64,000 bases of DNA, from assembly GCA_003342895.1 (NCBI GenBank), contig PTFA01000011.1, positions 2,467,644 through 2,531,643 on the forward strand. The letters are read 5' to 3'. This DNA is from Casuarius casuarius. Its lineage: Eukaryota > Chordata > Aves > Casuariiformes > Casuariidae. Below are positions 27,225-39,800 of the stretch, piece after piece. The position numbers and the translations under genes were made by a program. How positions within the stretch are numbered: position 1 is the first letter of the stretch; every line of letters starts with the position of its first letter. The notes under the pieces are model-generated. The model was not told the origin of the DNA. It was given only the letters and a program-made list of their open reading frames with translations, and ran no database searches.

Positions 27225-30200
27225 GCTACAGCTGGGAAAGATCTGTTTTAATACAGTCCTGATTTTGATAGATTTGCTTCTGNTAACTGTTGCTGTTTTG
27301 TTTTTCTTGAGTCAAAAATCCAAACTGAATTAACAGGTTTATACTCAATCTAGCAGGCATACTGAATACTTTTCTTGCCCCTAAAGTACGAAGCAATCAT
27401 AATGTAAGTTATCCCCTCCCTGGGCACAAGATGTCCTTTAATTAAAACTAGATGCAAAAACATTTCAATCTAAGGTTGGAAGCTTGGTCCACTATACATA
27501 GGAGTCATTCAGAACACATGAACTGGAAAATTTGCTTTGAATTGCAAAGACATGCAAGTTCATCTCTACTCTCAGCATCCCAGCAAATTTTTTAAAAAAG
27601 GGATAATCATATCTTTGCCTGTGAGCTTTCCAATATAAACATTAATAATAAATAATTCTCTTATTAAGTTGCTATCTTAGACTACTTTTAAGATAGTGAC
27701 ATTAAAAGAGATTTTTAAATGGAATTTTAAAGATTTTTAGATTTAAGTATTTTAAACTAAGTCTTTTAAAACAGTATCATTAGCTCTGTAATGCGACTAC
27801 AGAAACAAAAGTTTTTTCACCAGCACTGGCCCAACCCTCAAAGATCTGCGGCAGAGAATGTCATTTTCCCTGTAGTCTATCAAAGCCAAATTTTTCTTCC
27901 TAGGGTGTATATTAAGTACTCTGTGTAGTATGTCTCTAATAACAAGCAACGTAGCTCAGTTGGGAAGATTACTCTGTAGATTATGCACACATTAAAATAA
28001 TTTCTAATGAAACAACTATGGGTCCGCTTTAGCAAATGAATATTTAATAGTAGAGTATTAAAGTAACACTTAAAAGTAAGAAGGCAAAATACATTTACTC
28101 TGAACAAAATAACCTCAGGAAACTTTTCAAAGATTTTGGNTTTTACCCAAGTTATACAGTAACTCGGGCACAAACCTATACTGTATCTTCATATTTTGGC
28201 TATCTTCAAAGCTGGCAACTACTGTGTCAGAAAAAGCACATGGAGACTTTTGAAAAAGGAAGAATGCATATTGAAGAACTGCAGTTAACAGCATTCAAAC
28301 TGATTCAGTCACTTAATCTGGCCTGTCAGGTTTCAACAGCTGGCTTGATATCTTAAATTAATTTCTTAAAGACATGTTCTTGTTGACAGCGGAGGTGAAC
28401 TACATTATTCCTTTCTAATGTTGAAACACCTCAATCATAGTAAACTCAGAAGTTAATCTTTCAAATTCACTCAATTTCAATTAAAAACATAAAAGAAGAA
28501 CAGAAGGCAAGTTGACAGTGAAGAAGCTGAGTAGAAACATCACCACAAGAGCTGAAAGACTTTAATCTCAAAGATGAAGAAAAAAAAGGGGAGGGGGGCA
28601 GAAATCAAACCAACTAACAAACTCCAGCCAGGAACCTCTCTGACCTCTCTGTTAAATCAGCCTGCCTTCCGAGGTTTATTTTTATCCTTAATAATTAATA
28701 TAGCCCTTTCAACAGCTAATATAATTTTACTGTATTTTGTATTGAGTCTTCACAAGGAAACTTTGTGAATGGAGAAATAGTAAAGCCATAAAGAAGAAAA
28801 AAGCCTTTGGGTTTAAACCATGTGAAAAAAGTTTCGTTCTTGGAACCCTCTGAACCCAGAAGGTTTGATGCTTGCAAGACACCAGACACCACAGGGCTAG
28901 CCGGCTTCTCCAATAATTTATTGGAAGTTCAGCCTCATCAGTATTCAGGGCCAACTCTGTTGCATGGAGAAGAAAAACAATACCACAGAAACATAAGAAG
29001 AGGAGATAAAGAGAGAGCAGTGAGGAGGAAAGAACATATCATGTCTTAATTGAACTGAGTATAACATAGGGAATGATGATGTTGCCTGCAGCTATGAAAA
29101 TATGTTCCTGATGACCTAGCTTGCATGAAGAGCAAGGATAGAGCCTCCCAATACCTGTTACTTTTTAGAGGAGTTCACCAAGAACAAGTTTAGCAGCACG
29201 CAAAGCACTGAGCCTGTTGTATGCTTGCTAGAGTTGAATGAATGAATAATTTGCCACAAATAGTATGTCTGACAAACTTAGCTTTTCTCATTTTATCATG
29301 TTCCTAGAATACTGTGAATGGAATTGCATTATTCAAATGCATCTGAAACTCTTTTCAGCATTTCCCTGCACAGGGCTCAGCAGCAAATATTCAGGGGTTT
29401 GCTGAGCAGCGTTCAAAAAGGAATAATCCAGTATTTTTCCATTTCTTGACTGGATGAATGAACATAACCTACTCCTGAGAACAGACATGCACAGGTATTT
29501 AAAAATTGATTTCCATAAGTAAATGGCTATGTGACGTAAAATACATATTCAACAAGGAAATAAAAGCATGCGATAAACATAAGCAGAGCTGCCTTGCACA
29601 CCAACAGTCTATCCGACAATGAGTTTACTATACATACTTAACTCCACACGTAACCATATTCTGAAGGCAGATTTTTCCAGTAAAATTCCCATTTCCTGGC
29701 TGTTCACAGAAACCAAAAACAAGTAGAAAAAGCTTAAGCAAGCAAATTTAAACATCTGAGTAAATAGTTAAGTATTGTTTCCATTTACAGCTAAATTTTA
29801 TGGTCTGATATTGAGATCCCACTACCATTCTTGGGATTAAGTAGTAAAGTGTACTACCTTTCTACTTACAGACCTCTGACATTCATATCTACCTAAAAAC
29901 GAAATATAAAGAAAAACATGCTCCTCTCTCCCTGTTCCCAGGATCTGTTTCTTGTATAGTAGGCAATCACCAGGAGCATGCAACTATTGAAATGAAGATG
30001 TTGACAGTTATCCAGATGTCAGTAAGCATACAACAGGTATTACTCATAAGCTTCTAGTGTGCAGATAAAGCGCGGAACTGCAAGTTCTAAAAATTGTGAG
30101 CTTCCAGTAGCATGTGTTTCTTTGATGCCAGATTCTTTTGTAAAACATTGTCATCTTAGATTAGCAGGAACATTATTTATTTTTTAATTCTCTGTTGGCA

Positions 30201-31330
30201 TTTCTCCTTTTGTCTACTGCGCATCTTTGAGATGGCTGTCCTACCACAACCATCTAGAGTACAGCACATACATGAAACGAGCAACTAGACTCTGCCCCCT
30301 TGCACTTAGCTGAGTGAAGGCCTACAAGCTAACTCTTTAGCATTTCTCAGTCTATCTGTAATGTGACAGACTTTTAAAACCAAGTCTGAACAAATCCAGA
30401 ATTTCAGAAAACATTCTAGGCATGAGCAAGAACTCCTCTATCACGTGACAAGTGTCACTTCCCTTTGACATTGGTGGCAGCTGCTATCATCGCTTCCCAC
30501 TTCAACTTTATATTAAATCAAGTCAGAAGCACGAGATCCTTCCCCTCACCCCCCTCCAAAAGTACATCCACATGTTACTCTTCAGCTGTATGAATGCAAA
30601 AATCAGAATATGGTGAATTAAAATTCAGTTCCAGGTGCAGCCACAAAATCACAGATAACTAAACTTTCCAGATCGTTAAGCAGTGACCTTCAAGATATCA
30701 CAGACCTGAAGAAAAGTTGTTTTTACAATGCAACATTTAAAACAATTATCACTAGATACTACAAGGCTCATAATAGGTCATTTTTAATAAACTGGTAGTG
30801 ATGTGTGGTAATTCCTTTTCTTCCAGCATTTTTATGTTACTCTATTGGTTTGCATGTTTTCATTAAATATATCAGATAGAAATAAAATATAAGTGAGGCT
30901 TTGCTATGGCTATAAGCGTGTCATGTTAAAGTCAGCTCAAGAAGAATTCCAAGAGTTTTGGCAAGGTGCACTCTGTAAATAAAGTCACTTTATCTGCTTT
31001 AGATTGCAAAACTACTTTTTTTTTTTTAAGTTTTTTCAATTACACTTACCAAATACATTCAGCTGTTCATCAAAAAAGGAAGCTAAAAAATTAGATCAAG
31101 CATTAAGGCAAAGCTTTTAAGAACACCTGTTAGTCCCATTTTAAGAAATATTAAGACACAACGGTGTTCCGATACACCCAAGGGCCTAACCTAACCTTCT
31201 TTGGAAAACTCATGTCTTTTCTATATTGATGTCTAAGTTACAAATTAGATTACTGTAAGTTAACTTCATTGTGTTATAAAACTGTCTATGCAAAAAAACA
31301 GGAATACTGCTATACCTCTTAAAGATCAAA
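27225..31330. other. Noncoding AT-rich DNA, no gene seen
   Basis: It holds ambiguous bases at 27283 and 28140, a 12-base T tract at 31016-31027, and a possible short hairpin with arms at 29375-29387 and 29398-29407. No open frame resembles a protein and no repeat family was recognised. Confidence 0.6.
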
Positions 31331-32180
31331 CATGAAGAGACGCTGCAGACACCCCCGGCAGACATTACTGTCCCACCCGGGGTCTGTCCCATACTAGGGT
31401 GCACCTGCAAAGCCCTCCTCTGCACTGTGTGCCACTGCAGCCAGCACTGCAACCTGCCCTGCCGCACTGACACCTTGCCTCCAGAGAAAGAAATACTGCA
31501 CACTAACTTTGCAGGTTTACGGCTGACATAAATGCTCGAAAAAATCAAGGCTTAGCTGGGATTCATGTGGCGCACACACACAACCCTCCAATTACACAAA
31601 AAGTATACTTTAACTTAAAACATGTAAGACTGCTGAAGCAGGGTGGGACACACACCCAACACACACCTCCCAGCACCCTCCTCCCAGCAAAAGAAGCGAA
31701 AATCCCCCTTAACCCTATGCACTGTGGCATGGGGGGGAGCCGTACCCCTCCTCCCAGAGCAATAACCTCCCGCAGCACTTCCAGAACAGGCACACCGCCC
31801 ACCCGGGGTGCCACAGCATGGCAGCTCCACCCGCCTTCCAGAAGCTTCCCCGACACATGCTCCATGCGCACCCTTCCCCCCGCCCGGGGCACGGAGAAGG
31901 GGCTGGGTGAGCCCCACGCGTAATTAAGCTGACTGCGGGCTGGCAGTGGGTCACTAACGGCTGATCCACAAGCAGGCTTCTTGTATGTAATCGCAGATAC
32001 ATATGTAATTGGTTTACTGCGTTTCAGATACTCGTTGCTTAAGAGTACAAGCTCCGTCCTTTGGACTAAAAGCCTCCCCGCTCCCATGGGGCTGCGCAAA
32101 GGCTGCCTGCAGTGCCCAGGAAGAGCGTGGCGGGGTAGCTGGGTGAGCAGGTGCTAAAAGAAAGTCTTCGGGTGTGCTCA
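31331..32180. promoter_or_regulatory. GC-rich, CpG-containing block; possible promoter or first-exon region
   Basis: Sequence on both sides is below 40% GC, but this block is much richer. In 31681-31970 I count 15 CpG dinucleotides at about 60% GC, a marginal CpG-island composition with observed/expected roughly 0.6 by hand. The 12-mer cccacccggggt occurs twice (31372-31383 and 31798-31809). C greatly exceeds G on the plus strand, which would fit transcription on the minus strand starting here. No TATA box, strong splice donor or recognisable coding start was seen. The 178-codon minus-strand frame (31563-32099) and a plus-strand frame opposite it are best explained by few stop codons in GC-rich DNA. 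A promoter or noncoding first exon is plausible but unproven; a chance GC-rich patch is the alternative. Confidence 0.35.
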
Positions 32181-34875
32181 TGGGTGAAAATCAGACTTAC
32201 AGAAGAGCTGAAGGGCTTTTGCAAATCTCTGTACTTTCTGACACTTTTGTTGTCTTTTAAAGTAAATACTGACTCAGTAAACTTGGGCTCTTCAAGTACC
32301 TAGTAGTATGCAGCTTTAAAATTTGTTGTCATCGTTTTGAGGTACCTCAAGAAAAAACTGCATGGAGGCCGTATCACTTTAGATTGAATTACGACAGCCA
32401 GTTCAAAACCCACCTGAAGCACCACCATTTATTCTTTTCTACCTTTACATTTACAAAAATAAAGCAGAAGCAATCCATGGAATAAGGACTGTTAAATTGG
32501 AGGAGGGGGAATTAATGTGTTTTTCTGTCATGCACAGAAGAAGCAGTAAACCCACAAGCTTGCTGTGTTGCAAAATTCAGTAAAATATCAGAGATACCTG
32601 TTTTGATTTAGAAATGCTGTTGTGGTGTTTAAGGGGAGCCAGGCTTCAGATGACAGTAATCCCAGTACAGGGGGGAAAATGGAAATCAGATATTGGATTT
32701 TTCTCCAGTGACAAAACGCAGCAGTGCAGAGCAGGAAGTGAATTGTAGCTGGAGTGCTTAGCGTGAAGAACGGAAGTGTCCATATTACAACTCCGCAGCC
32801 TTTTCAAAATTAACATCCTGTGGCTTTTGACTGAATGATTCTGGGCTTTCAGTTTGTCAGAGCAGAACAAGGAAAATAAAAGTACTTTTTTGTGAAAAAT
32901 TGCGGTTTGTCAATAAAATCAAGAATTTTTCACTCATGACAATTTTGTGCAAAAAAAATCCGTCAGCTCTACTTCAATATTCTTCTATCCACGTGTGCCC
33001 CAAGTTATTATTTTCTTTTATCAGAGAAGACCATAAAGATTTTTTAGCCTCTTAAACATTAAGTACAAAATTGAGCTAGGACTCTCACTATCCAAGATAC
33101 AAAAGCAGAAGCTTTGGCTCCTGTGATCTGAACAAAAACTAACTGATAACTATTCACTGCAAAAATTACTCATTTGGGGTGCTGCATGCTTTACCATCCT
33201 TCTGTCAAGATCAAATATATTCTGTTATCACATACACAGTGAACCTCTTGCAGCTGTGAATTGACGAGTGGTCCTTTTTCCAAGGTTGTCCTTGCTATAT
33301 TGGAATCATTAATTAAAGTAAAATAATTGATATTTTCCTGCTAAATATCAAGACATCGTAAATGGATAATATACCCTAAAAACTGAAGAGGAGGATGGTA
33401 CTGCAACAGTCATAAAATGGAAGCTGATGCATGAAGTTGAGGGTGGTTGCTGCTCATGAAGAGAATTGCATCTAGAAAGGACGCGGCCCTTTGTAAATTC
33501 CTTCAGCATGTAAATTGATCTATTATTTGTGGTCAGTATGACTCTTCTGTCTAACAGCCATGGAGCTGTGCACCTCAGACCTCATTATTCACACAGATCA
33601 GTTCCAAAATAANGTATTTTTTTCCCAATACCTGCAGAACCCAGTTTTGATAAATGAAACTGTTCCCATCTCTTTTTTTCCTTTTTTTTTTTTTGTTTTG
33701 TCTTCTACAACTAATTCAATGTTTCTGGGGTTCCAGAGATGCACTTAAAGTATGGAATGAAAGTAATATGTAACTAAAAGCCATATTGTTTTCCAAAGAT
33801 TAGATTAGTATGCAAAAAAGACCTTGCGAGATTAAGATGCATTCCTCAAAAGAGTATTCTGTCTTTACCAGTCCTCTAAAGAAAGACTATGATCCAGTTT
33901 TCTGGATCCTCTACTGCGATAGCTCCTTCCCTCTTCCTTCAGCAAGCTTCAAAAAGACCAAAACAGAGCAAGACGATGGCCATGCACAGGGATGTGGATT
34001 TAGATACTTGTTTTCTCTAAATGATGAAGTCTCTTTTTGAAGGATGGAGTGGTGGTGTTAGTAAAGCTAACATGTAAGACATATGATTAGGTTTACAATT
34101 CTTTAAGAAGACAGTTTTTGAAGAGCAAAAATCATGTGGTACTGGCAATAAGATCAGATCTGTTCAAACAGGGTTTAGTGTAGTCCAGTGGCAAATCCAG
34201 TACCTTGAATAGCAGCTATAATTTATACAGCCATTTTCACTTTATCCAGTTTATCCCAGTAGCCCTCTGTAGCTCTAGATATCTCAGTAGTGTAACAGCA
34301 GGTACACCAAACTAGAGTAATCTTCCAGATCCAAAATTTTCAACTTGCTTGTTTATAGCTCATGAAAATGACATGTCACCATATAATTCCATGTTTATTC
34401 TGGTTTGCTGTCATTGTCGAGTAAGTACATTTTTTTTATTTCAGTCAACTGAAACTTGAATAGATTAGCTTCCAAACAGTTTCTGTGGACATACCTTCTG
34501 NCATATTGGAAATGCTTCAGTGTGGGAGAGCAAATACATGTCTCAATTCTCCATCCAGTTAATTCTAAATTAAGAAATAAAATTCAACAATGGAAGTAGG
34601 AAAAGTCCTGAACAAATAATCTTAAATTTTGCATATAAATTTACATGTCCTGTTTTACCACTGGTGGAAGAATCAAAGAAATGACTGCAAGAAATCTGTA
34701 TCAACTACAGCTAGTTTTGTTCTATACTGAAAGCCATGAGATGGAGAGATACGGAAGAGCTCAAGTGTGTTATCCTGACAAGATTAGTCTTTTCTGCAAA
34801 AACATCTAGCTGACTGTGTGCATATGGTCAAAAAGAGCTGTGATAAATCATTAGTACTTCTATGTGATATTCAGC
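32181..34875. other. Noncoding AT-rich DNA, no gene seen
   Basis: It contains ambiguous bases at 33613 and 34501 and a T-rich tract at about 33672-33694. Open frames are short and anonymous, and no repeat family was recognised before the SINE relic that follows. Confidence 0.6.
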
Positions 34876-35068
34876 CTCAGGATCTCCCAGTGTTTTCCAA
34901 ATTTTAATTAATTCTTGCATTACTTCTGCAAGATAGAAAATAAAATATTAGCTCCAGATTGCCTCCTCATATGTAATCACAATATCTCATCCAAGGCTGC
35001 ATACCAAAACTGTTTCAGAATCAGGAGCTGAACCCAGATTTTTTAACTGGTAGAACCTGCTCTAACAC
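34876..35068 (-). mobile_element. MIR-like (CORE-SINE) element, near full length, minus strand
   Basis: Read on the plus strand, the segment follows the reverse complement of an amniote MIR in order. It has the CORE and 3' region (ttttccaaattttaattaat, then cttgcattacttctgcaaga), the conserved block near atattagctccagattgcc, then atccaaggctgcatacc, then cagaatcaggagctgaaccc, and finally acctgctctaacactagc. The last two correspond to the tRNA-derived head (gaacccagg and tgctctaacc). The order and spacing are kept over about 190 bp, which makes it the best preserved SINE relic in the window. Classification is from memory of the consensus. Confidence 0.7.
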
Positions 35069-36793
35069 TAGCTGAGCTGTTACAGCAATAGCAAAACAGA
35101 GTTGAAAGTCCTGCAGATGTCTAGTCAGGCTTTATGGAAAAAAAGCACATAACCTACAACCAGTGGGACATGAATAAACTGCTGTCTTGGCTATGGGCTT
35201 CTGCATTTGTAAATTCTACTCCAGACTCCCTTTATCTAATATTTTAAAGTGATTTAAAACTCTGAACTTTGCCTTGATTTCCTCAGTATAATATATAAAC
35301 TTACCTATTTTGTGTGATGGTGATAAGACAGCCTTGTTTTCATTGTCAGTTACCAAGAACTTTCTTAGCTGTGAGATTAGACTATAAAGTTGTAGTTGTT
35401 ATTTTTTTTAATGCTTTGAGAGCTCAAATAAAAAGAGCAAAACTCTATTAGTATAACACAGTTTCAGTTCCTATCACATACTACTCCCATCCAAATGATC
35501 CATGACTCAGACTTGAGATAGAATTTTCCTGTTAGATTTATTTTCCTGATTAGCATTTGGACATGATATTCATTATATTTTAAGGCTGAATTCTGACAGT
35601 AGATGTACTTGCTAAAATTATGAGCTTTGTTCTAATGAAGAATTGACTCCAGCCTCAGTGTGCTTGAACTACTCTTGATTCTTTAGTCAACTAATCATAA
35701 GATGCTTTGACAGAAATGTGTTTCACAGGACTGAGATGTGGTCTTAGTACACCAGGACCTATACAGCAAAGCACTATCAGTGGGGGCCCATATATTTCAG
35801 ACAAAGGTGGCAAAATTTATTCCTTTCCATTCTTCACAGATATTCCTGCACTGATACCAACAAATATATAAAACAATGAAACTGGCAATTTGACATTTTT
35901 ACTAGAATTGTATGATTTCATAACTTTCTTCTTGCCATTATTTCCGCTAGAGAGCTTTAAAAATGGTCTCCTTTTACACGGCTGTTTTCTCTTAACTGTT
36001 TACTGATACAACAGCATAAAATCTGTTAAAAATAGTTATGAACTTGCTCTAGATCTGATGGCACCTGGCAAGCAACCAGGGAGTGCAACAATTTTTTAGG
36101 AGAGAAGAAGAAAAGAAAATTTTCTCACATAAAGCTCAGTCAAATTGGCTATTTTCTGGCCTGTGGAATTTTGCACAGAAGCTTCCATTGTTACACCTGA
36201 TCTCCCCTCTGTAAATACTGATGTGGACTACTGATCGAAGACAAGCCTTGAACTGACTGCATGATGGGCCATGATGGACAAATGCTCTCACCAGAAGTTA
36301 TGAGATGTTATTATTTTGTGGGGTCCTTCCCACTCCTCCCCGCTCCCTCTCTGCCTTTTCAGTCTGCTACCACGGGCCTTTCTCATGAAGCAGTTTTCAT
36401 GTGAGTGCTGAGCACCATTATAAGCACTTAAAAATGCATAAACTGACCTACTACTCTGCTCTGCAAATTTTGCTCTTTGCTGCCCCATCATAAAATTCTT
36501 TATACTATGGTTACTGCTGTCCTGTATACAGAAAGTGTGCACTTATCTCCAAGTATTCTGTCCCTCCCCACGCCATCCACCTCAAGCTCTTTTCCTAGAA
36601 TAATGTCCACAAAACATAACCAGTTAATAACAGCCATTATATTCAGTTGCTTTCTACTTGCTTCTGATTCACCTTGAGTAAATGTAGAAGATGACATTAC
36701 AATGCAGAGAAACTAGGCATGCTTGTAGTGGAGCAGGGACAGGCTGAATGTCCTCTCAGTGTTTAAACACTTGCCTTGTGAGTTTAAATCTTT
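35069..36793. other. Noncoding DNA, no gene seen
   Basis: The sequence is AT-rich and unique. Overlapping open frames around 36288-36697 on both strands show no recognisable protein. No transposon was recognised. Confidence 0.6.
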
Positions 36794-36814
36794 AGCACTT
36801 TTTGAAAAAGTGCT
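36794..36814. repeat. Perfect 10-bp inverted repeat with a 1-base spacer
   Basis: The arms agcacttttt (36794-36803) and aaaaagtgct (36805-36814) are perfect reverse complements around a single G. With so short a spacer the cruciform is unlikely to be stable. It may be a relic of a larger palindrome. Confidence 0.8.
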
Positions 36815-39800
36815 TAGATTCCATTTCTCTCATTTCCTGCCATAAAGAAGTTGTGTGTCCTTTCACACAACTCATGGTCTTCATTAAGACTGTTACTTAA
36901 GTTATTTAGAAAATTAGTGAAGTTACTCCTCTATCACCACATTTAAAAAGAAAACTGGTTGTAGGTNGTAAGATGCAGTTTAGGTGCAAACTACTTCAGT
37001 TCTCTACTCTTTCCTAAGGAATGAGGAATCTCTGTATCTATATTCTGCTCTCCCAGGGACTGGTTCTATGTTGCTGACAGGTGTCAACCTAATTACCAAG
37101 CAAGCTCATTTCCTAAGGGGTTAATATGAAAATACAGATGCTGTTACTCTTCACTTAAAACCATTCCGTTTTACAAAAGTAAGGATTTAAGCCTTAAAGT
37201 CACTAGAATTCAGATCTTGGTATATGCCCAAGAGAACCAGGCAACACCCGCTGTATTTTGTATACTCCACAGCTGCCTTCTTGTTAGGTTGATACAGCTT
37301 GTAAAGGTTTTGGAAAGTATTGTAACATTAGTCCCATGTGTTAGCAATTGTCTTTGGTTGCTTATGCAAAATACATTAAGCAGAGATGTATATTTTTAAA
37401 TGTGCTATGTCCTTTATTTTAAAGCATGAATTCGCTCAGGAAAATGGCAGTAATTTTCTTGATTATGGCAGAGATCATGTACCTGCAACATTGCCTCCCG
37501 TTTGAGAAAGCGATTCTAAGCTTAGTTAGTGCTTGACTATTAATTTTTAAATATCATTTTCTTTGAGGGTTCCCTGGAGTGTCAGCAAGGTTTTCTCATC
37601 CTAGTGACATTTGCTGTCTCTTTTACTTCTGCTTGTGTAGTCTGTGATGCATCTTCACCTATTTCTTCTCGCGAATGTAGTCTTTAGCTATTCTACTTTA
37701 GGCAAAACACTTAAAAATGTGGAGGATGTGCCAGTTGGTTGGCAGAATCAGGTTTTTGCACAATGCTGTATTTTATGTTCATCTGAAGTTTGACAAATAC
37801 CCTATTTATATTCACTATTGCTTTTGTGTAAGAAAATATATCTGCACATACATGCATATTTTTGTCTAAATTGAGTACAGAATAAAGGTATAATTTATGA
37901 ATAGTGCAGGATTTTTTAATATAATGTAATGTGCAATATTCTATACTCAACAAATATAAACAGTTTCATTAAAATGCATTAACCACTAAAAANATTACAA
38001 ATGTGTGTGTGTGTAAATGTATACATATACATATGCCCCCCCCTTTCTATTTAAAGCTCGAAATAAAAATCAGTCCCCAGATTGCTAACAGGCAGGCACA
38101 TAGCAATTGTTATACCAGGTCAGAGCAATTTAATTACTTCAATGCTCCCAACATTTGGGTGAGTTCAGATGCTACAGAGGCAGGTATTAACCTTAGGTAA
38201 GGGACAAATTGGCCAATAACATAATGTTGAGGAGTGGGGTGAGGGAAATCTCTTCCCCCAGCAGACTTTAGTTGGTTTATATCTGAAATAACTTCCCTGT
38301 AAACTAAATAGCCAAAGTCTTTCTATGCCTGTGATAGTTTTCATTGCTCATCTTTGGACCAGTATCTATTTCTAATATAGTTTCTTTGAGACAGATAAAC
38401 GAAAAATGAACAAAATACTTGTGAAAAGAGACTACATTAATATGATATGTCTTTATAGTAGTTTTATCATTGTTCTTTATTCCTTTGAACTAAGTCCTGG
38501 CAATGTATCTGAATTTGACCCTACACAACAAGTAGGTATTTTTTTAGTGAACTGCCTTGAAGTAGTACATATGGGATTCTTTCTTCAGTGGTTACCAGGC
38601 ACATAAAAATGCCTTGGGTTGTTGTTTTCAAACTGGTCCTTTTAGTGTGCTTTAGTTGGGCCAGATATTTAAGGATATAGAAACACAATGTGCTTCCTCA
38701 TAGGCAAGCTAGTGAAAATCCCCTTATTTCTTTGTTCCTGCTCCACTCCGCTATTTTGTGCCATGGCTTTTGCTGTGTAACCCTCTGTTAAACTGAAACT
38801 GTTTATGCCTATTCNGCAAGCTAGATCCCTGTACGTATCAAGATTTAAAAAGAAAAATTTTTAAATATTGTTTACCTTTTTTAATTCAGTCATTTCTGCA
38901 GTTCAGCTCACCATGCCATGCCACAGACTCTGTCACTGGACAGCAAAAGGACCAGGAATGACTGGCTGGAAGCTGTGGGAGAGGGAAGGAACACAAAGGG
39001 AAGGTAGTTCTTAAACTGAAGAAAACATATCATGGCATGGCGCCCTAAAACCCCTGCAAAGAAGCTTAATTCCTGATTAAAGTTCTCCTGAAACTAAATT
39101 ATTCATCTGCCTAATCATGATGCTCTGATGATGTCAGAATGTTTCTTGATTTTTTAATTAACATCAGTTAAAAAAAAAAAAGAGAGAGACATGACTGTGG
39201 CTGTGGTGAGGAGGAGAAAGGGAAAATGTCTTGGAAGAGTAAGGTGTGGCCTGAAATACTGCTCTTTGGGAATTCTCAGTTGCCTAAGGCTTTTGTGGAC
39301 AAGATGAGCAACCTCAGGGAAATTATGCTGTCTAGTTAATTATCAGTTATTTGGTGAATGCTGATAGCTTCTGCTTATTATTCAAGGCAATGACAATTGT
39401 TCCTGGATGTCTTTTACCCCTTCATATTTATCTTGCATAAAGCAATGCTCACCTTCCCATTACTTGTTTACAGATTACTAAATGAGAGGGAATGGTCTAG
39501 TCTACACGCTTGTGAACAATCAGCAAATGGGAATAATTACTTGGATTTCACTACGCAGCCATACTTAGACCTATAAAACAATAAAATTAACCTCCTTAAA
39601 TTAACAGCTTAATGCAGGGCATTTCTGGGTAGGGAAAAGGGATGGATTCAGTCTCAATCAATTTATGTTTAAAAAGTATGAAAAAGTTAAGTGATACTGA
39701 TTCAAGCACTGAACAAGAAATCTCAGAAACTAAATTAGACTGCAGAGGGCTTAGTGAGTGGTACTTCCCCACCCTCATACACAGTGATTTTAAACAGAAC

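Noticed and set aside
31563..32099. 178-codon open frame on the minus strand, the longest in the window
   Set aside because: It lies in GC-rich DNA where stops are rare, a plus-strand frame and further minus-strand frames overlap it, and its translation is a low-complexity Gly/Val/Arg-rich mix with no domain.
36740..36830. tRNA-like words (tgagtttaaatcttta) resembling a tRNA B box
   Set aside because: No A box at proper spacing and no cloverleaf can be drawn, so at most it is a degraded SINE head.
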